A stretch of 64,000 nt of DNA, taken from NCBI RefSeq assembly GCF_037893015.1, contig NC_133666.1, forward strand, positions 264,671,609-264,735,608. Reading direction: 5' to 3'. Source of the stretch: Macrotis lagotis. Lineage: Eukaryota > Chordata > Mammalia > Peramelemorphia > Peramelidae. The translations under genes and the position numbers were made by a program. The notes beneath the pieces are model-generated. The model saw only the letters and a program-made list of their open reading frames with translations. It was not told the DNA's origin and made no database searches. Shown one piece after another: positions 10,985 to 22,174 of this stretch (its first letter is position 1; every line of letters begins with the position of its first letter).

Positions 10985-11600
10985 TATATCTGTTGGAAGG
11001 CAACTAGGTGGAGCAGTATATACAGTGCTAGTCCTGGAGTAAGGAAAGTTCATCTTCTTGGGTTCTAATCTGACCTCAGAAACTCTTGACGATCTACTCC
11101 TACAGCCTGAAACCTTCATGATAGTAAATTGAACCATCTTTTCTCTCAATTCTTACCTAGCCCTAATCACTGAATAGTCATGGCCTCAGATAAACTGAGA
11201 TCTGAAAAAGATCTTAATTTGACAAGGTCAAAGTCACCCACTGCATCCTGGGCCATTGTCAGTAGTCTTGACCTTTGCTAGCCACTGTATTTCAATGATA
11301 ATGGAGGAAAGAAGGAAGGTGACTTTACACAGCTTGGCCTCATTTAAATCCAATTCACAAACAAGTCAAGACATCACACTGAGATGTCACTGGTCCTTAT
11401 AAAGAATGAAGGGTGAACAATAATCTGACCTCAGATATTTCTAGTTGGGTAACTGTTTGCCTCTGTTTCTTCCTCTGTAAAATGGACTGGAAAAAGAAAT
11501 GGCAAATCACTCCAATATCTTTGCCAAGAAAATCTCAAGTGGGGTCATGAAGAGTTGGACACGACTGAAAAATGACTCAACAAGAACAATAAATATCTGT
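10985..11600 (+). repeat. SINE1-type SINE split by a later insertion
   Basis: Left part 10985-11080 (GGCAACTAGGTGGAGCAGT and on to TAATCTGACCTCAGA) and right part 11436-11600 (CTGTAAAATGGACTGG, GGCAAATCACTCCAATATCT, GAGTTGGACACGACTGAA) form one element. A MAR-type repeat occupies 11081-11420. Confidence 0.85.
11081..11420 (+). repeat. MAR-type repeat inserted into the SINE1, with perfect TSD
   Basis: A 340-bp element flanked by identical 15-bp copies TAATCTGACCTCAGA at 11066-11080 and 11421-11435. The body reads TTCTTACCTAGCC, CACCCACTGCATCCTGGGCC, AAATCCAATTCACAA and GAATGAAGGGTGAACAA. Confidence 0.85.
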
Positions 11601-11929
11601 TGAAATAAATTTCCTGTGTGGCATTTTATTCATATTATACATAGGTACCTTTTCTGCTTCCCCAATTTTGGGAAGGCCATAAAGGTGAACCAGAAGTAAA
11701 AATTATCTTGGGGACACCAGGATGGGGACTTGAAAAGACAATGAGTGTAAGAAAAGAAACTCCAACCCTAGGTTCCCTGCCTGCATCTCTGAACCCAGTC
11801 CAGACTATAAGGCTGAGTATAGAACAGAGAACATTGAAACAAATACCTCAGCCCTTGTGGTTTCAGTGATGGTATCCCCCCTCCACCCACCACACAATAT
11901 AATTTAATTATATGTATACTTGTTTCTCT

Positions 11930-12022
11930 CAATAGAATATAAACTTCAGAGCACAGCTTTTTTTTTTCTTTTCTTGGCACATTTAAGTGCTTATTGAATG
12001 CTTAATTACTGATTGACTAATT
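11930..12022 (+). repeat. L2-type LINE 3' tail
   Basis: AGAATATAAACTTCAGAGCA, then GGCACATTTAAGTGCTTATT and a GATTGACTAATTGA end, as in L2 termini. Confidence 0.55.
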
Positions 12023-13007
12023 GAAACTTTTACCTTAAAAAATCAGAAGAGCTGAGTTCTCATCTCATAATTCTAACAAGTTATAACACTATGGGTAAAT
12101 CACCAAGTAGATCACAGAATCCTATCAAATTATAAGTTTTTCCAAGGACAGAGACGTACCCAAAGTAAGTTTTTGCTCTCTCTCCCCAATACTGTTCTCC
12201 TCTACAGAGCTCTACACATAGTGGTCATTTACTAGTTATTTCTTAAGTAAAAAAATTGAATTGAACTTTATGTCTGTGAATCTCAGTTTTTTCATATGTA
12301 AAGTGGTTTGAACTAAGGTGTCTTTCAGCACTAAGATGCAATGATTCTGATTATTCAAATCAATGATACCCAGGTGGTGGTAGATATATTCAAAAGTGCT
12401 TTCTCAGGGGCTGATGATGGTAGAGTATTCTGGGGAATTCACTTGATCAAGAAACATTTATTAAGTATTTATTATTGTGCCAAGCAAAAAGTTACAGGGA
12501 AATATGGCAAGGCTATAGTAGAACTACAGCATCTCTAAAATCAAATACTTGTCAGAGCTTCTTTAATTGGTTATACACTTTCAAAGGATTTCATTTTTCT
12601 TGCTTTCTCAAAGAAGGGCTTAGGAGAAAGTAGAAAGAAGACAAGATAGACCTTTGCTGAAAAAATTAATTAAATAAAAGGAAAACAAAAAAAAATGTTT
12701 TACACTTTGTTGTAACTCCTCACCATCCCCACCCTGTTCCTTATAGCTTCCTCCCACAATTTGTCCTAATGGCTAGAATGATCAGATAACACTGCTTGTT
12801 GCTTCTCCTACTCCAACTATGTTCTTCATTCCTTTCACTCTTAATTTTATTCCTTCATTCAAAGTAAAAATAAGTTAATGCTGAGAATAATGGGCAAGTA
12901 GTCATTATAAGACACTTCTTATACATATTCTTCCACTCATCTAAAATGATGGGTGTATAATTTCACAATTTTGTTAAATTTATTGTTTCTAGACCTTTGA
13001 CCTTATT
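12023..13007. other. Intergenic DNA with weak MIR/L2 traces
   Basis: 12230-12345 has a MIR-like CTGTGAATCTCAGTTTTTTC end. The rest shows nothing I can name. Confidence 0.4.
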
Positions 13008-13075
13008 TTCTCAGCTCTAAAATTTTATTTATATTGTTACATTCTCAGCTCTAAAATTTTATTTATATTGTTACA
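13008..13075. repeat. Perfect 34-bp tandem duplication
   Basis: Two identical copies, 13008-13041 and 13042-13075, each starting TTCTCAGCTCTAAAATTTTA, with no mismatch. It is a recent duplication. Confidence 0.95.
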
Positions 13076-13269
13076 TTTGTAATTCACAAAAATTCAATGA
13101 TGACTCTGTGTGACTTTAAAAAGATAAATCCACATTGTAATTATGCTGGATGCAACTTGCATTATTTCATGACTAGTTAATACCTAGATGGAGAAAGAGG
13201 CTTGTATCACTTATAGGCAAGGTAGATTGTCCCCTCCAATTATATTTTTTGGAACCTAATTTATGATCT

Positions 13270-13580
13270 CAATATTCAACTGAAATTGTTCTCTGCAAAG
13301 TTAACTAATGATGTCTTATTTGCCAAATCCTTGTCTTCTTTACCTCTTTGTAGCCTTTGACACTGACAATCGACTGTTCTCATTGAGTCTGTTTTCTCTC
13401 TAGTTTTGGTTAACTCTGCTCTCAACTAATTCTTCTCCTCTTTTCTGACCACTCCCTCTCTCCTTGATTGGATTGTCATTCTTGTCATGCCTGCAATCCA
13501 TTAGGGTCCCCCATGTCTCTGTCTAGAGGCCTCTTCTTCTATTACTATTTCACTTGATTATATTATCACTAGTTATAATC
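13270..13580 (+). mobile_element. L2/CR1-clade LINE reverse-transcriptase fragment
   Basis: In one frame VAFDTDNR matches RT motif A (AAFDTVDH), and further on GVPHVSV.RPLL matches motif B (GVPQGSVLGPLL). Spacing is right for L2 ORF2. The frame is broken by stops and shifts; it is a dead fragment. Confidence 0.7.
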
Positions 13581-14363
13581 TCATCCTGGAGGCCTATTGA
13601 AGGGAGCAAATAGTAATATAGCACTCTACATTATGTCAACTCAGAAACAATTTCATTAATTTTTTTATTAATCTTAATTCAATTTCTGTTCTGCTTGAGG
13701 GAGAACATCCAAACTGGTAGAATCTCTTCATGCTCTCGAACAATTCACCAATGTCAGACATTTTAAAATAATTTTTATTGATGTCTTGAAATTTTTTCAA
13801 AATGGTAAAACAGAGTTAGTAATACATTGCTTAGGATTACTATTCAGCTACATTTAATAGAAAAAAAGTCATTTAATGTTTCAGGAAAGCTACTAGAGAA
13901 ATATCCTCTCAAAAAGATTTCATTTTTCTTTAATCTCACCTGAAACTGGTTATGGGTGACCTGAAGTAATCAAGAGAATTCTTTCTGATCAATACTCTAG
14001 TCTCTTGAGGAATTGAGGGAAAGAGAGAAAGAGGGAAAGTCAGAATTCTATTGCCATTAGATTGATTAATTAAGCGTTTTTCATCCTTGTATTTATCAAG
14101 GGACCTCAAGAATTGGAGTCTTTCCCATAGTGTTGACTGTTAAAGAAAGCCTAATAAGGGTTCCACAGGTTCTTAAGACAAGAAGGAAAGAATTGTAAAA
14201 ACCTTATAGGACAATGAGGTTTCAAATGATCTAATTTTAATCCATAAGGCAAATAAAAAAAGAGATTAAAATTTTTAATTCAAAGTAAAATCATAATTGT
14301 TTTGCATTTATTGTTAAATTGTTACTTTTATTGTAATGATTCTGTGTCCATAATTTTCCTAAA
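13581..14363. other. AT-rich intergenic DNA, nothing recognised
   Basis: No gene and no clear repeat family visible. Confidence 0.4.
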
Positions 14364-14445
14364 GCATATGTCAGACCATATCACCACTTTAATAAACTCC
14401 AGTGACTCCCTATTACCTAACATCCATGGAGTTGTTTCAAAACAG
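14364..14445 (+). repeat. L2-type LINE fragment
   Basis: GTCAGACCATATCACCACTT followed by CTCCAGTGACTCCCTATTAC is the GACCATGTCACTCC...CAGTGGCTCCC block of L2. Confidence 0.6.
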
Positions 14446-14501
14446 ACATCTTGGCATTACTAATGACATCCTCCAACCTTCTGAAAATCCCTAAGCACTT
14501 T

Positions 14502-14945
14502 TTGCAGCCAAATTCCAGAATTATCAGGTAAAAGAGAAAAGCTTGCAAGCAGCCAGAAAGAAACAATTTAGATACTGAGGAGCCACAGTAAGGATCACAC
14601 AGGACCTGGCAGCATCAGCTGTGATATTCCAAATGTGATATTCCAAAAAAGCAAGGGAACTGGGAATGCAGTCAAGAATCCATTAGTTGGCAAAACTGAG
14701 CCTTCTTTTCCAGGGAAAAAGATGGACATTTAATGAAATAGGAGACTTCAACTTTTTCCTGATGAAAAGATCAGAACTTAATAAAACATTTGGGCTTCAA
14801 ACAGGAGACTCAAAAGACACATGAAAAGGTAAAATTAAAAAGGGGGGAGAAAAAACTTATCAAATAAGATGAAACTGGCTATATCCCTACCTAGGAAAAA
14901 GACTTTAATAACTCTAGGGAACTGTAACTCTATTAGAGAGAATTT
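14502..14945 (+). mobile_element. L1 LINE: ORF1 C-terminal region, decayed
   Basis: Conceptual translation near 14505-14760 gives LQAARKKQFRY, GATVRITQDLAAS and RELGMQ-type pieces, matching the C-terminal domain of L1 ORF1 protein (LKAARKK...PIRISADFSAETL). It is interrupted by stops. The element continues at 16013 after an inserted L1. Confidence 0.75.
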
Positions 14946-15995
14946 TATTTAAAGATTTTATTTGTTTTGAGTTTTACAATTTTCCCCCTAATCTTACTCC
15001 CCCCTCACACACACAGAAGGCAATTTGCCAGTCTTTACATTGTTTCCATGTTATACATTGATCCAAATTGAATGTGATGAGAGAGAAATCATATCCTTAA
15101 GGAAGAAACATAAAGTATAAGAGATAGCAAGATCAGACAATAAGATATCAGGTTTTTTTTCCCTAAATTAAAGTTGATAGTCCTTGTTATTTGTTCAAAC
15201 TCCACAGTTCTTTCTCTCTATACAGATGGTATTCTCCATTGCAGATAGCCCTAAATTGTCCCTGATTGTTACACTGATGGAATGAATGAATCCATCAAGA
15301 CTGATCATCAGAGGCAGCTAGGTGGTGCAGTGGATAGAGCACTGGCCCTGGAGTCAGGAGTACTTGAGTTCAAATCTGGCCTCAGACACTTAATAATTAC
15401 CTAGCTGTGTGACCTTGGGCAAGCCACTTAACCCCATTGCCTTGCAAAAACCTAAAAAATAAAAAAAGATTGATCATCGCCCTCATGTTGCTGTTAGGGT
15501 GTACAATGTTTTTCTGGCTCTGCTCATCTCATTCAGCATCAGTTCATGCAAATCCCTCCAGGCTTCCCTGAATTCCCATCCCTCCTGGTTTCTAATAGAA
15601 CAATAGTATTCCATGACATACATATACCACAGTTTGCTAAGCCATTCCCCAAATGAAAGTCATTTACTTGATTTCCAATTCTTTGCCACCACAAACAGAC
15701 CTGCTATGAATATTTTTGTACAAGTGATGTTTTTACCCTTTTTCATCAACTCTTCAGGGTATAGACCCAGTAGTGGTATTGGCAGATTCAAAGGGTATGC
15801 TCATTTTTGTTGCCCTTTGAGCGCAGTTCCAAATTTCTCTCCAGAAAGGTTGGGTGAGTTCACAGCTCCACCAACAATGTAATAGTGTCCCAGATTTCCC
15901 ACAACCCTTTCAACAATGATCATTATCCTTTCTGGTCATATTATTGAATCTGAGGGGTGTGAGGTGCTACCTCAGAGAAACTTTAATTTACATTT
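14946..15995 (-). mobile_element. Younger L1 3' end inserted in the older L1 (17-bp TSD)
   Basis: The A-rich end (AAATAAAATCTTTAAA on the minus strand) is at the left. Flanks are identical: TCTATTAGAGAGAATTT at 14929-14945 and 15996-16012. The body includes the ORF2 C-terminus and 3'UTR and matches 52714-53653 in the other orientation. The 89-codon plus-strand ORF at 15613-15882 is antisense noise. Confidence 0.85.
15311..15467 (+). repeat. WSINE1-like SINE, full length, inside the L1
   Basis: GAGGCAGCTAGGTGGTGCAG head through CCTTGCAAAAACCTAAAAAA tail. TSD GACTGATCATC (15299-15309) / GATTGATCATC (15468-15478), one mismatch. Confidence 0.95.
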
Positions 15996-16012
15996 TCTAT
16001 TAGAGAGAATTT

Positions 16013-16930
16013 AATTAGCAAGAAGATATGAATATTCATGACTTATCTGAGAAACTGCTATCCAATAAGATGAAACTAGCTATATCCTTACGTGGGAGAA
16101 AGACTCTAATAACTCTGGAGAATTGTAACTCTAGTAAAGAGAATATACTTAGCCAGAAGTGATAGATACTCATGACCTTTCTGTAACTCAGAATGATTTA
16201 AAAACAAAACCTCCTTAAAAAGGGGGACAGTAAAGAGATGGGAGGATGGAGTAGACTGAATGGGGTAAATCTTATTACATTAAGAGGCCCAAAGGACTAA
16301 TTGCAATAGAGGGGAAGAAGGGAGGAGGTGAGAACCACCTGAATCTTACTCTTATCAGATTGGCTTAAAATTAACATACATGCATTCAGTAAAGTTAAGA
16401 AACTTAACTTTAAAGTGTTAAAAGGGGGAAAGGGGAGAGGGAGAAAATGGGGAAACAACAGAAGGAAGGGAAAGAAGAAGGGGCAAAGGGAAAGAGGGAA
16501 AAAGGGGGAAGGGGTTGGAAATAGGAGGGCAAACAGACTGACGGTGGTGGTATTCAGAAACAAAATAGCAGGGAATATGAAATAAGGGGAAAAAGGGGGA
16601 AAATACAAACAGAGCAAAGATAACATGGAGGGCAATAAAGAGTTAGTAATTTTAACTTTGAGCAGAGTGGATTAAAAAACCACAATCCTACAATATGCTG
16701 CTTATAAGAAACTCATTTGAAGCAGAGAGATACATATAGAGTAAAGGTAAAAGGTTGGAGCAAAATATATTTTGCTTCACCTGAAGTGAGAAAAGCAGAG
16801 GTAGCAATACTTATCTCAGACAATGAAGCTGCAAAAATAGATCTATAAGGAGGGAAATGTAAGGGGAACTTCAGGGGATGTTGTAAAAAGATAACAATAT
16901 TTCTATAGAAAGTATAGAGGTCATCAGAGA
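16013..16930 (+). mobile_element. Older L1, continuation: inter-ORF region and ORF2 endonuclease start
   Basis: Near 16685-16850 the translation gives CCL, stop, ETHLK and then GWSKIYFAS and VAILISDN, matching the N-terminus of L1 ORF2 (CCIQETHL, GW.KIY, AGVAILISD). Before it is a purine-rich tract (16240-16620). Several stops show it is dead. About 730 bp separate the ORF1 and ORF2 matches once the insertion is removed. Confidence 0.65.
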
Positions 16931-16979
16931 ACTGAATGATGTGCAAGCAGGAATTCAAATTTGCATAGTACTGATAAGA

Positions 16980-17135
16980 ATATTTTTTGTCCTTCATTCT
17001 CAAAGAAGACCATGATATCAGGGAAGGTGATGCCATACCAAGTATGTGAATTTGAGTGAGGGAGTGCTATGCTGTTACCAGCCTCACTTTCTCTTCCAGA
17101 GAGAGCCATCTGGATCCAGTGACCAGATATGAATC
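16980..17135 (-). repeat. MAR-type repeat fragment
   Basis: TTTGTCCTTCATTCTCAAAG, AGACCATGATATCAGGGA, AGCCTCACTTTCTCTTCCAG and CATCTGGATCCAGTGACCAG. Confidence 0.8.
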
Positions 17136-17296
17136 TATGAAAATCTATGGTCTAGTCCATACCTCATATGTAAATTCCATTTATAGCATCTCTGAAAAAG
17201 TTGATCATTCAACCTCTGTCTGAACATTTTCAGTGATCACTTATCTCAAGAAAATGGCTTCTGCATCACAGAAATCTTTGTTCAAAACCTACCTCT

Positions 17297-17449
17297 AAGG
17301 GTAGCTAGGTGGCATAGTGGACAGAACACAGGCCCTGGAATCAGGAGAATCTAAATTCAAATTTGAGTTCAGACACTTAATAATTGCTTAGCTGTGTGAC
17401 CTTAGGCAAGTCACTTAAACCCATCACCGTAAATAAATAAAATTAAAAA
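17297..17449 (+). repeat. WSINE1-like SINE
   Basis: GGGTAGCTAGGTGGCATAGT head and CACTTAATAATTGCTTAGC core. TSD AAAACCTACCTCT (17284-17296) / AAAACCTACATCT (17450-17462). Confidence 0.9.
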
Positions 17450-17462
17450 AAAACCTACATCT

Positions 17463-18509
17463 GACATATACCATTGTTTTAAAAGTAGAATTTTAAATTT
17501 ATTAATAAAATTGATAAAGTTCACATTACAAATAATATCATAAAGAATTATTTTCAAGTCATTTGAATATATTGCAGTTCTGCATCCAACCTTAATCCAA
17601 ACTTCAGGTCTATAGTGGTCTATACTGGTGCCACCATAATTGAGCCCCATATCATGATGTTCAAACTCTTCATTCCCAAATTTTTTAATTATCTGAAGGA
17701 ACTTATACTTTTCTGAATCCTGTTCCAATAATCTAGTTATTATAATGATGTGCTATTGATTCTTCTATAGCCACAGTACATGCCATTGCCCCTTCCTTCC
17801 CATGTAAGTCTGTTCTAGCACCCAATTCTAATTCCCCTGTATTCAAAAATGGCATCACAATAGTGGGTCAGTAGCTAAATATTTGGTCAAGTTGTTTAAC
17901 TTCCTCGAGCTTCAGTAAAATTAAGGGGTTGAACTATGACTTTGGGAGTCCTTTTCAAAGTCAAATCTATGATCTTGAAATGGTCTATTCTACTGGTTAA
18001 GAAGCTATGAATGCTATTCATGTTGGGTTCAGATTTGCCAGTTTGAAACTTTATACCCTTTAATACTCTTGCCTTCAGGATTCTAATGTCTCAAAGACTT
18101 GAAAGCCCTTCAGGTATTTGGAAGTGGATGTCATATTTGTAGAAATAGTAACATCTACTAAATTCTCTACAACAGAAGTTAATTTTTCCATCAAAAATCA
18201 AGAAACCATCCTCAAAATTTAATTGATCCTGGAGACAAAGGTTCAAATTAACTATTGAAATCATAGTTTCCTGGTGATGCAAGTCATTAGAGTTGCAGCC
18301 TGTTATGGACTAGGGCTACTCAAACTTGAATCCTTGCTATTGTGCAAGGCAACAAACCCTTCTGACCATAAGTACTTTGTAAATGAGAAAGTGAACTGTG
18401 CCCACTTGAACTAATGATGTATTTTTGCAAATTATACCTTCTCTACTATTTCTGAGTAAGCTCCCTTTTGTTAAGTGTTCTTTGACAAAAAAAAAAGGAA
18501 AATCACAAA
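17463..18509. other. Intergenic DNA; weak MIR at 17830-17990
   Basis: MIR-like end GAACTATGACTTTGGGAGTC...AAATCTATGATCTTG at 17925-17980. The 105-codon minus ORF at 17411-17728 overlaps a SINE tail and has no family resemblance. Confidence 0.45.
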
Positions 18510-18795
18510 TGTTTGGAGGGGCTGTTGTTTGTCCTTCCGTCTGGAAGAAGACCATGACATCATGGAAGTAATGTCATGAAATACATGTGAGGGGGGTGCT
18601 AGGTTAAGTCACCAGTCTCACTTTCTCCTCAGAAACCATCTGGGACCAGTGATCAGGTATGAATTCAGATGACTGGGGATGGAACTGGATGCAAGACAAT
18701 CATGGTTAAGTGACTTGCTCAAGATCACAACTAGTAAGTGTCAAGTGTCCGAGGCTGGATTTGAACTCAGATCCTCTTGACTCTAGGGCTTGTTG
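18510..18795 (-). repeat. MAR-type marsupial repeat with SINE-head end
   Basis: TTTGTCCTTCCGTCTGGAAG, ACCATGACATCATGGAAGT, CCATCTGGGACCAGTGATCA, then TTAAGTGACTTGCTCAAGAT and GGATTTGAACTCAGATCC (tRNA-head complement). Confidence 0.8.
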
Positions 18796-18811
18796 AAGGG
18801 GTTGATAGAAA

Positions 18812-19300
18812 ACAGGTACACTAATGCATTGTTGGTATAGTCACCAATTGTGATTATCCAAACAGTGTACAGTTATTAATACAGTCATTATGAAAAGCAA
18901 TTTGGAATTATGCCCAAAATATCAATAATTTATGCTTATTTCTTTATTTAATAATCTTATTATATTCTAAAGTCATCAAAGAAAAAGGACCCACAGATAC
19001 AAAAATAATATGTCAATTCTTTTTCGTTGTGGCAAAGAACCAGGTACTAAAATGGTCCCTAACAATTAAGGAATAGCTAAACAAATGATAATATATGAAT
19101 GGATTGTAATATTATTGTGCCCTAACAAACAACAAAGAAGACGGTTTCAGAGAAATTTTGAAAGACTGATTCAGATTGAAGTAAGAAGAAATCAAGAGAA
19201 CAACTTGTACAATAATAACAATATAGTACAGGTAAACTTTGAGGGAAAAAGAGACTCTTCTCAATGTACTGCCAACCACAGTTCCAACTGCCCTTCTAAA
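18812..19300 (+). mobile_element. Old L1 ORF2 end/3'UTR fragment
   Basis: TTGGTATAGTCACCAATTGT, AGCAATTTGGAATTATGCCC, TGTGGCAAAGAACCAG, CAATTAAGGAATAGCTAAAC follow the L1 pattern seen at 52714-53653, with greater decay. Confidence 0.65.
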
Positions 19301-19529
19301 AATGTGGCATCCCAACAACATTCTGAATCTGCTCATTTCCCCTTTCCACAGTTCTCTACCCAGGTTTTCAGAACAAAATCTTCTGGGGGGATTCCCCTTT
19401 TGTGTCTAGAATGATTGTGAGAGGTAGAGGATACATAAGAAGATGTAATTGTTTTCAGATCTACCTTCACGGTTTCTATTTCCTTTATTCTATGGCTCTT
19501 GGTAAGATCATAAAGGGTCTGAGGATGTG

Positions 19530-20100
19530 CTACAACTCAGTCCCAAATTGTCCTTCACAAGGAATTTTCCTAAGCACAAGCAGGACCATGTCACTCCCTT
19601 GCTCAAGGGCTTCCCATTTCACAGAGGATAAAATTAAAAACTGACAAGTTTTCTATTTAAAGTATTTCACAATCTGACTCCAACTTGCCTTTCCATTATT
19701 CTTTTCCACTATATTCCCAACAAATTGGCCTATTTTTACTTGACATTCCAAATTTCCTTCAATGTCTTTATTCCATTACACCTTGAATGCACTCTCTCTT
19801 CACCTGTGCCAATAAGAACCCCTAACTTCCTTTAAGGCTCACTTTATGATATGACATCTTCTACTTTCCCAATGTCCCTAGATATTTGTGCTCTTTTCCT
19901 TCTCCTCAAATTACTTTCTACATGTCTATCTGTTTCCATGTTGCATCCTTTCAGTTGAAGTATATAACATATTTACTAAGGACAGGAACTACTTTTGGTC
20001 TTTCTCTTTGTATCCCCAGTGACTAGCATAGTGCTTTGAATTCAGTAATCACTCAGTAAATGTTTATTGGAATTCATTGGATTGAATAAAGGAATGTGGA
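19530..20100 (+). mobile_element. L2 LINE 3' region, about 570 bp
   Basis: GACCATGTCACTCCCTTGCT, GGATAAAATTAAAAACTGAC, TTTCACAATCTGACTCCAAC, TATCCCCAGTGACTAGCATA and TCAGTAAATGTTTATTGGAA occur in the canonical L2 order. Confidence 0.85.
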
Positions 20101-21200
20101 ATTATCTCACTTTGTATTTAGTTATTCCTTTCACATTGTGGTGGAAAAGGGGTCAGAGGAACAGTGCCCCCCATATGAAAAATTCCCATAAATTTTTTGA
20201 CCTGTCCTTTGTACCAGTGAAGAAATCTCAATTATTATGGTATTAAGATAAAAAAAATGTTGCTATTATATAATACTATACATATATTTTATGCATTTCT
20301 GAATTTCTAAACTTTTTCTGTGATGTCTGTTGGCTTTTGCATGTTTTCTGAGGTTTCCACAAAACTAACTCTGAAATTCCATTTTGATTTCTTATTGCTG
20401 ACTTTCAATATATTGAAACTCATGGTGGGAAAGTTGCCATGTGAAGGGGATTCCAGTATATTCCAATAAATCTTCTATTGCTGGCCCTTAGTAATCACTT
20501 ACAAGACCAGAAACAACCCTACCCCATTTTAGATTAGATGTTTATGAATAAATAAGAAAGTACCTCATTCAACTAATCACTTAATGGAAGGCTTTAGACA
20601 AAGTACCAAAAAACCTTTCAATTGATTCAGAGTAATTTTGCACAAGAATCAGATAAACTGAGGAAACCTGGATATGCCTCAGGGCTTGTATGATAATAAA
20701 TTAGTTAAAATTGGAGTCAGAAAAATATATTAATTTGGGCTTCTCTTCTAAAACCACTTCCCCTCTTATCCCCACCCCAAAGGAATAACTTAGGTGGGGT
20801 TGAAGAGGTGAGAGGGTGAATATTTGCCTTTGAATCTTAGGTCTCCTTCCTTTTCCTCCTCCTTTACCATAGGAAGGACCTTGAGAGCATGAAGAGTTCT
20901 CAGGATTTCCCATTTTCCATTGCTGTCCTAGCTTCCTTGCCTGGAGAGAAGCTGCTGGTGGCAGTATCTGCATCTGGATCCAACAACACTATTAAAGGAA
21001 CTTTTTAAAAATTCTGAATTTAAATGAGGAAGCCTGGGGAGAGAGACAGAGAGACAGAGAGAACAAGAACAACAACATTTCTACACAAACAGAAAAATGG
21101 GGGGGGGGGAAGAGGATGAATATCCATTTCATAGCATTTGATTTTTTTAAAAGTATATAATAAATTCTGTTACTTTCAAACCCATCATGCCTATCTGTCT
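20101..21200. other. Intergenic DNA, nothing recognised
   Basis: Includes a purine run GAGAGAGACAGAGAGACAGA near 21040-21060 and a G9 run near 21099. No gene signature. Confidence 0.45.
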
Positions 21201-21209
21201 TTTTTAATG

Positions 21210-21720
21210 TTTTTATTTTTAGCACCAAAATTACTTTTGCCAATCCCTTTCTCATGTACCCTTACCCCCAATTAAAAACCAAAAGACAGAAAAAACCAAA
21301 CCATAAAACAAATGAGTAAAATTCACCAAATGAGTCTATGCAGAGACCATGCCAAAACACATATAGTTCTTTTTGTATCTCAGAGCCATCACATCTTTCT
21401 CAGAAGGTATGTTACATGCTTCATGATAAATTCTCTGGAGATATGATTTGTCATTGAACTGATCAGAATTCTTTAATCTTTCATTTACAATGTTGTCCTT
21501 GTATAAACTGTTCTCCAGACGTTTTCCCATCACTTTGTAGGTTCATATTATATATGTCTTTCTCAACTAGTCCCCTTTGCTATTTTTATGGCAAAAAATT
21601 CAATACATTTATATAACAAATTTAACCATTTCTAAATTGTCTAAGAGATCATCCATGCCACTGCTTTAAATGCTAGTACTCTGTTGTTTGTTTCTTCCCC
21701 TTTTAATTCCCCTTCAGGAT
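21210..21720 (-). mobile_element. Probable ancient L1 3'UTR fragment
   Basis: Weak resemblance to the reverse-oriented L1 3' region (TTTTTATGGCAAAAAATTCAATACATTTATATAAC...TTTAACCATTTCTAAATTG-type order). Highly diverged, so the family call is tentative. Confidence 0.35.
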
Positions 21721-21929
21721 CAGGAATTTATTTTACTTATAATTATTTCATCCCTTATATTTTCCACCCTCCTAACACCTTCACCTCCCCATCCCCAATT
21801 TGTTTCTTTGTCGAGTTTTTCATATTTTTACATAAAACTTTACTGTGTCTGGATATAATTCTCCATTATCCATATTTCAAAAAAAAGAATGAAGTTCATT
21901 CATATGATGCCTAATAAGTGATAACTACT

Positions 21930-22129
21930 CTTCCCCAGTTAGTCAATGAGTCAACAAATATTTATTATATGTCATATATGAAGTCCTAGGAATAAAAAGA
22001 TGGGCAAAAACACAGTCTTTACTCTCAAGTGTTTTAACTAGGGAGACAGTATACAAACAGATATCTACATATAAGATTTATACAAGGAGGATGGGAGATA
22101 ACCTCAGGCAGAGGCACCAGCATTAAGGG
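21930..22129 (+). repeat. Old interspersed-repeat segment (L2/L3-like, family unnamed)
   Basis: GTCAACAAATATTTATTATA, GAAGTCCTAGGAATAAAAAG, ACAGTCTTTACTCTCAAGTG and GCACCAGCATTAAGGG match a block that recurs at 46210, 50165, 51700 and 59030. Confidence 0.45.
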
Positions 22130-22174
22130 AAGTGGTCATCACAAATTCGTGAAGATTCTTTGTGATGACCACTT
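22130..22174. repeat. Perfect hairpin: 16-bp arms, 13-nt loop
   Basis: AAGTGGTCATCACAAA (22130-22145) and its exact complement TTTGTGATGACCACTT (22159-22174) flank TTCGTGAAGATTC. Confidence 0.95.

Noticed and set aside
16297..17036. Minus-strand ORFs of 107-112 codons
   Set aside because: They are antisense to a purine-rich tract and to decayed L1 sequence; composition-driven.
19085..19414. 109-codon plus ORF
   Set aside because: It overlaps the decayed L1 3' region and does not follow the L1 ORF2 frame.
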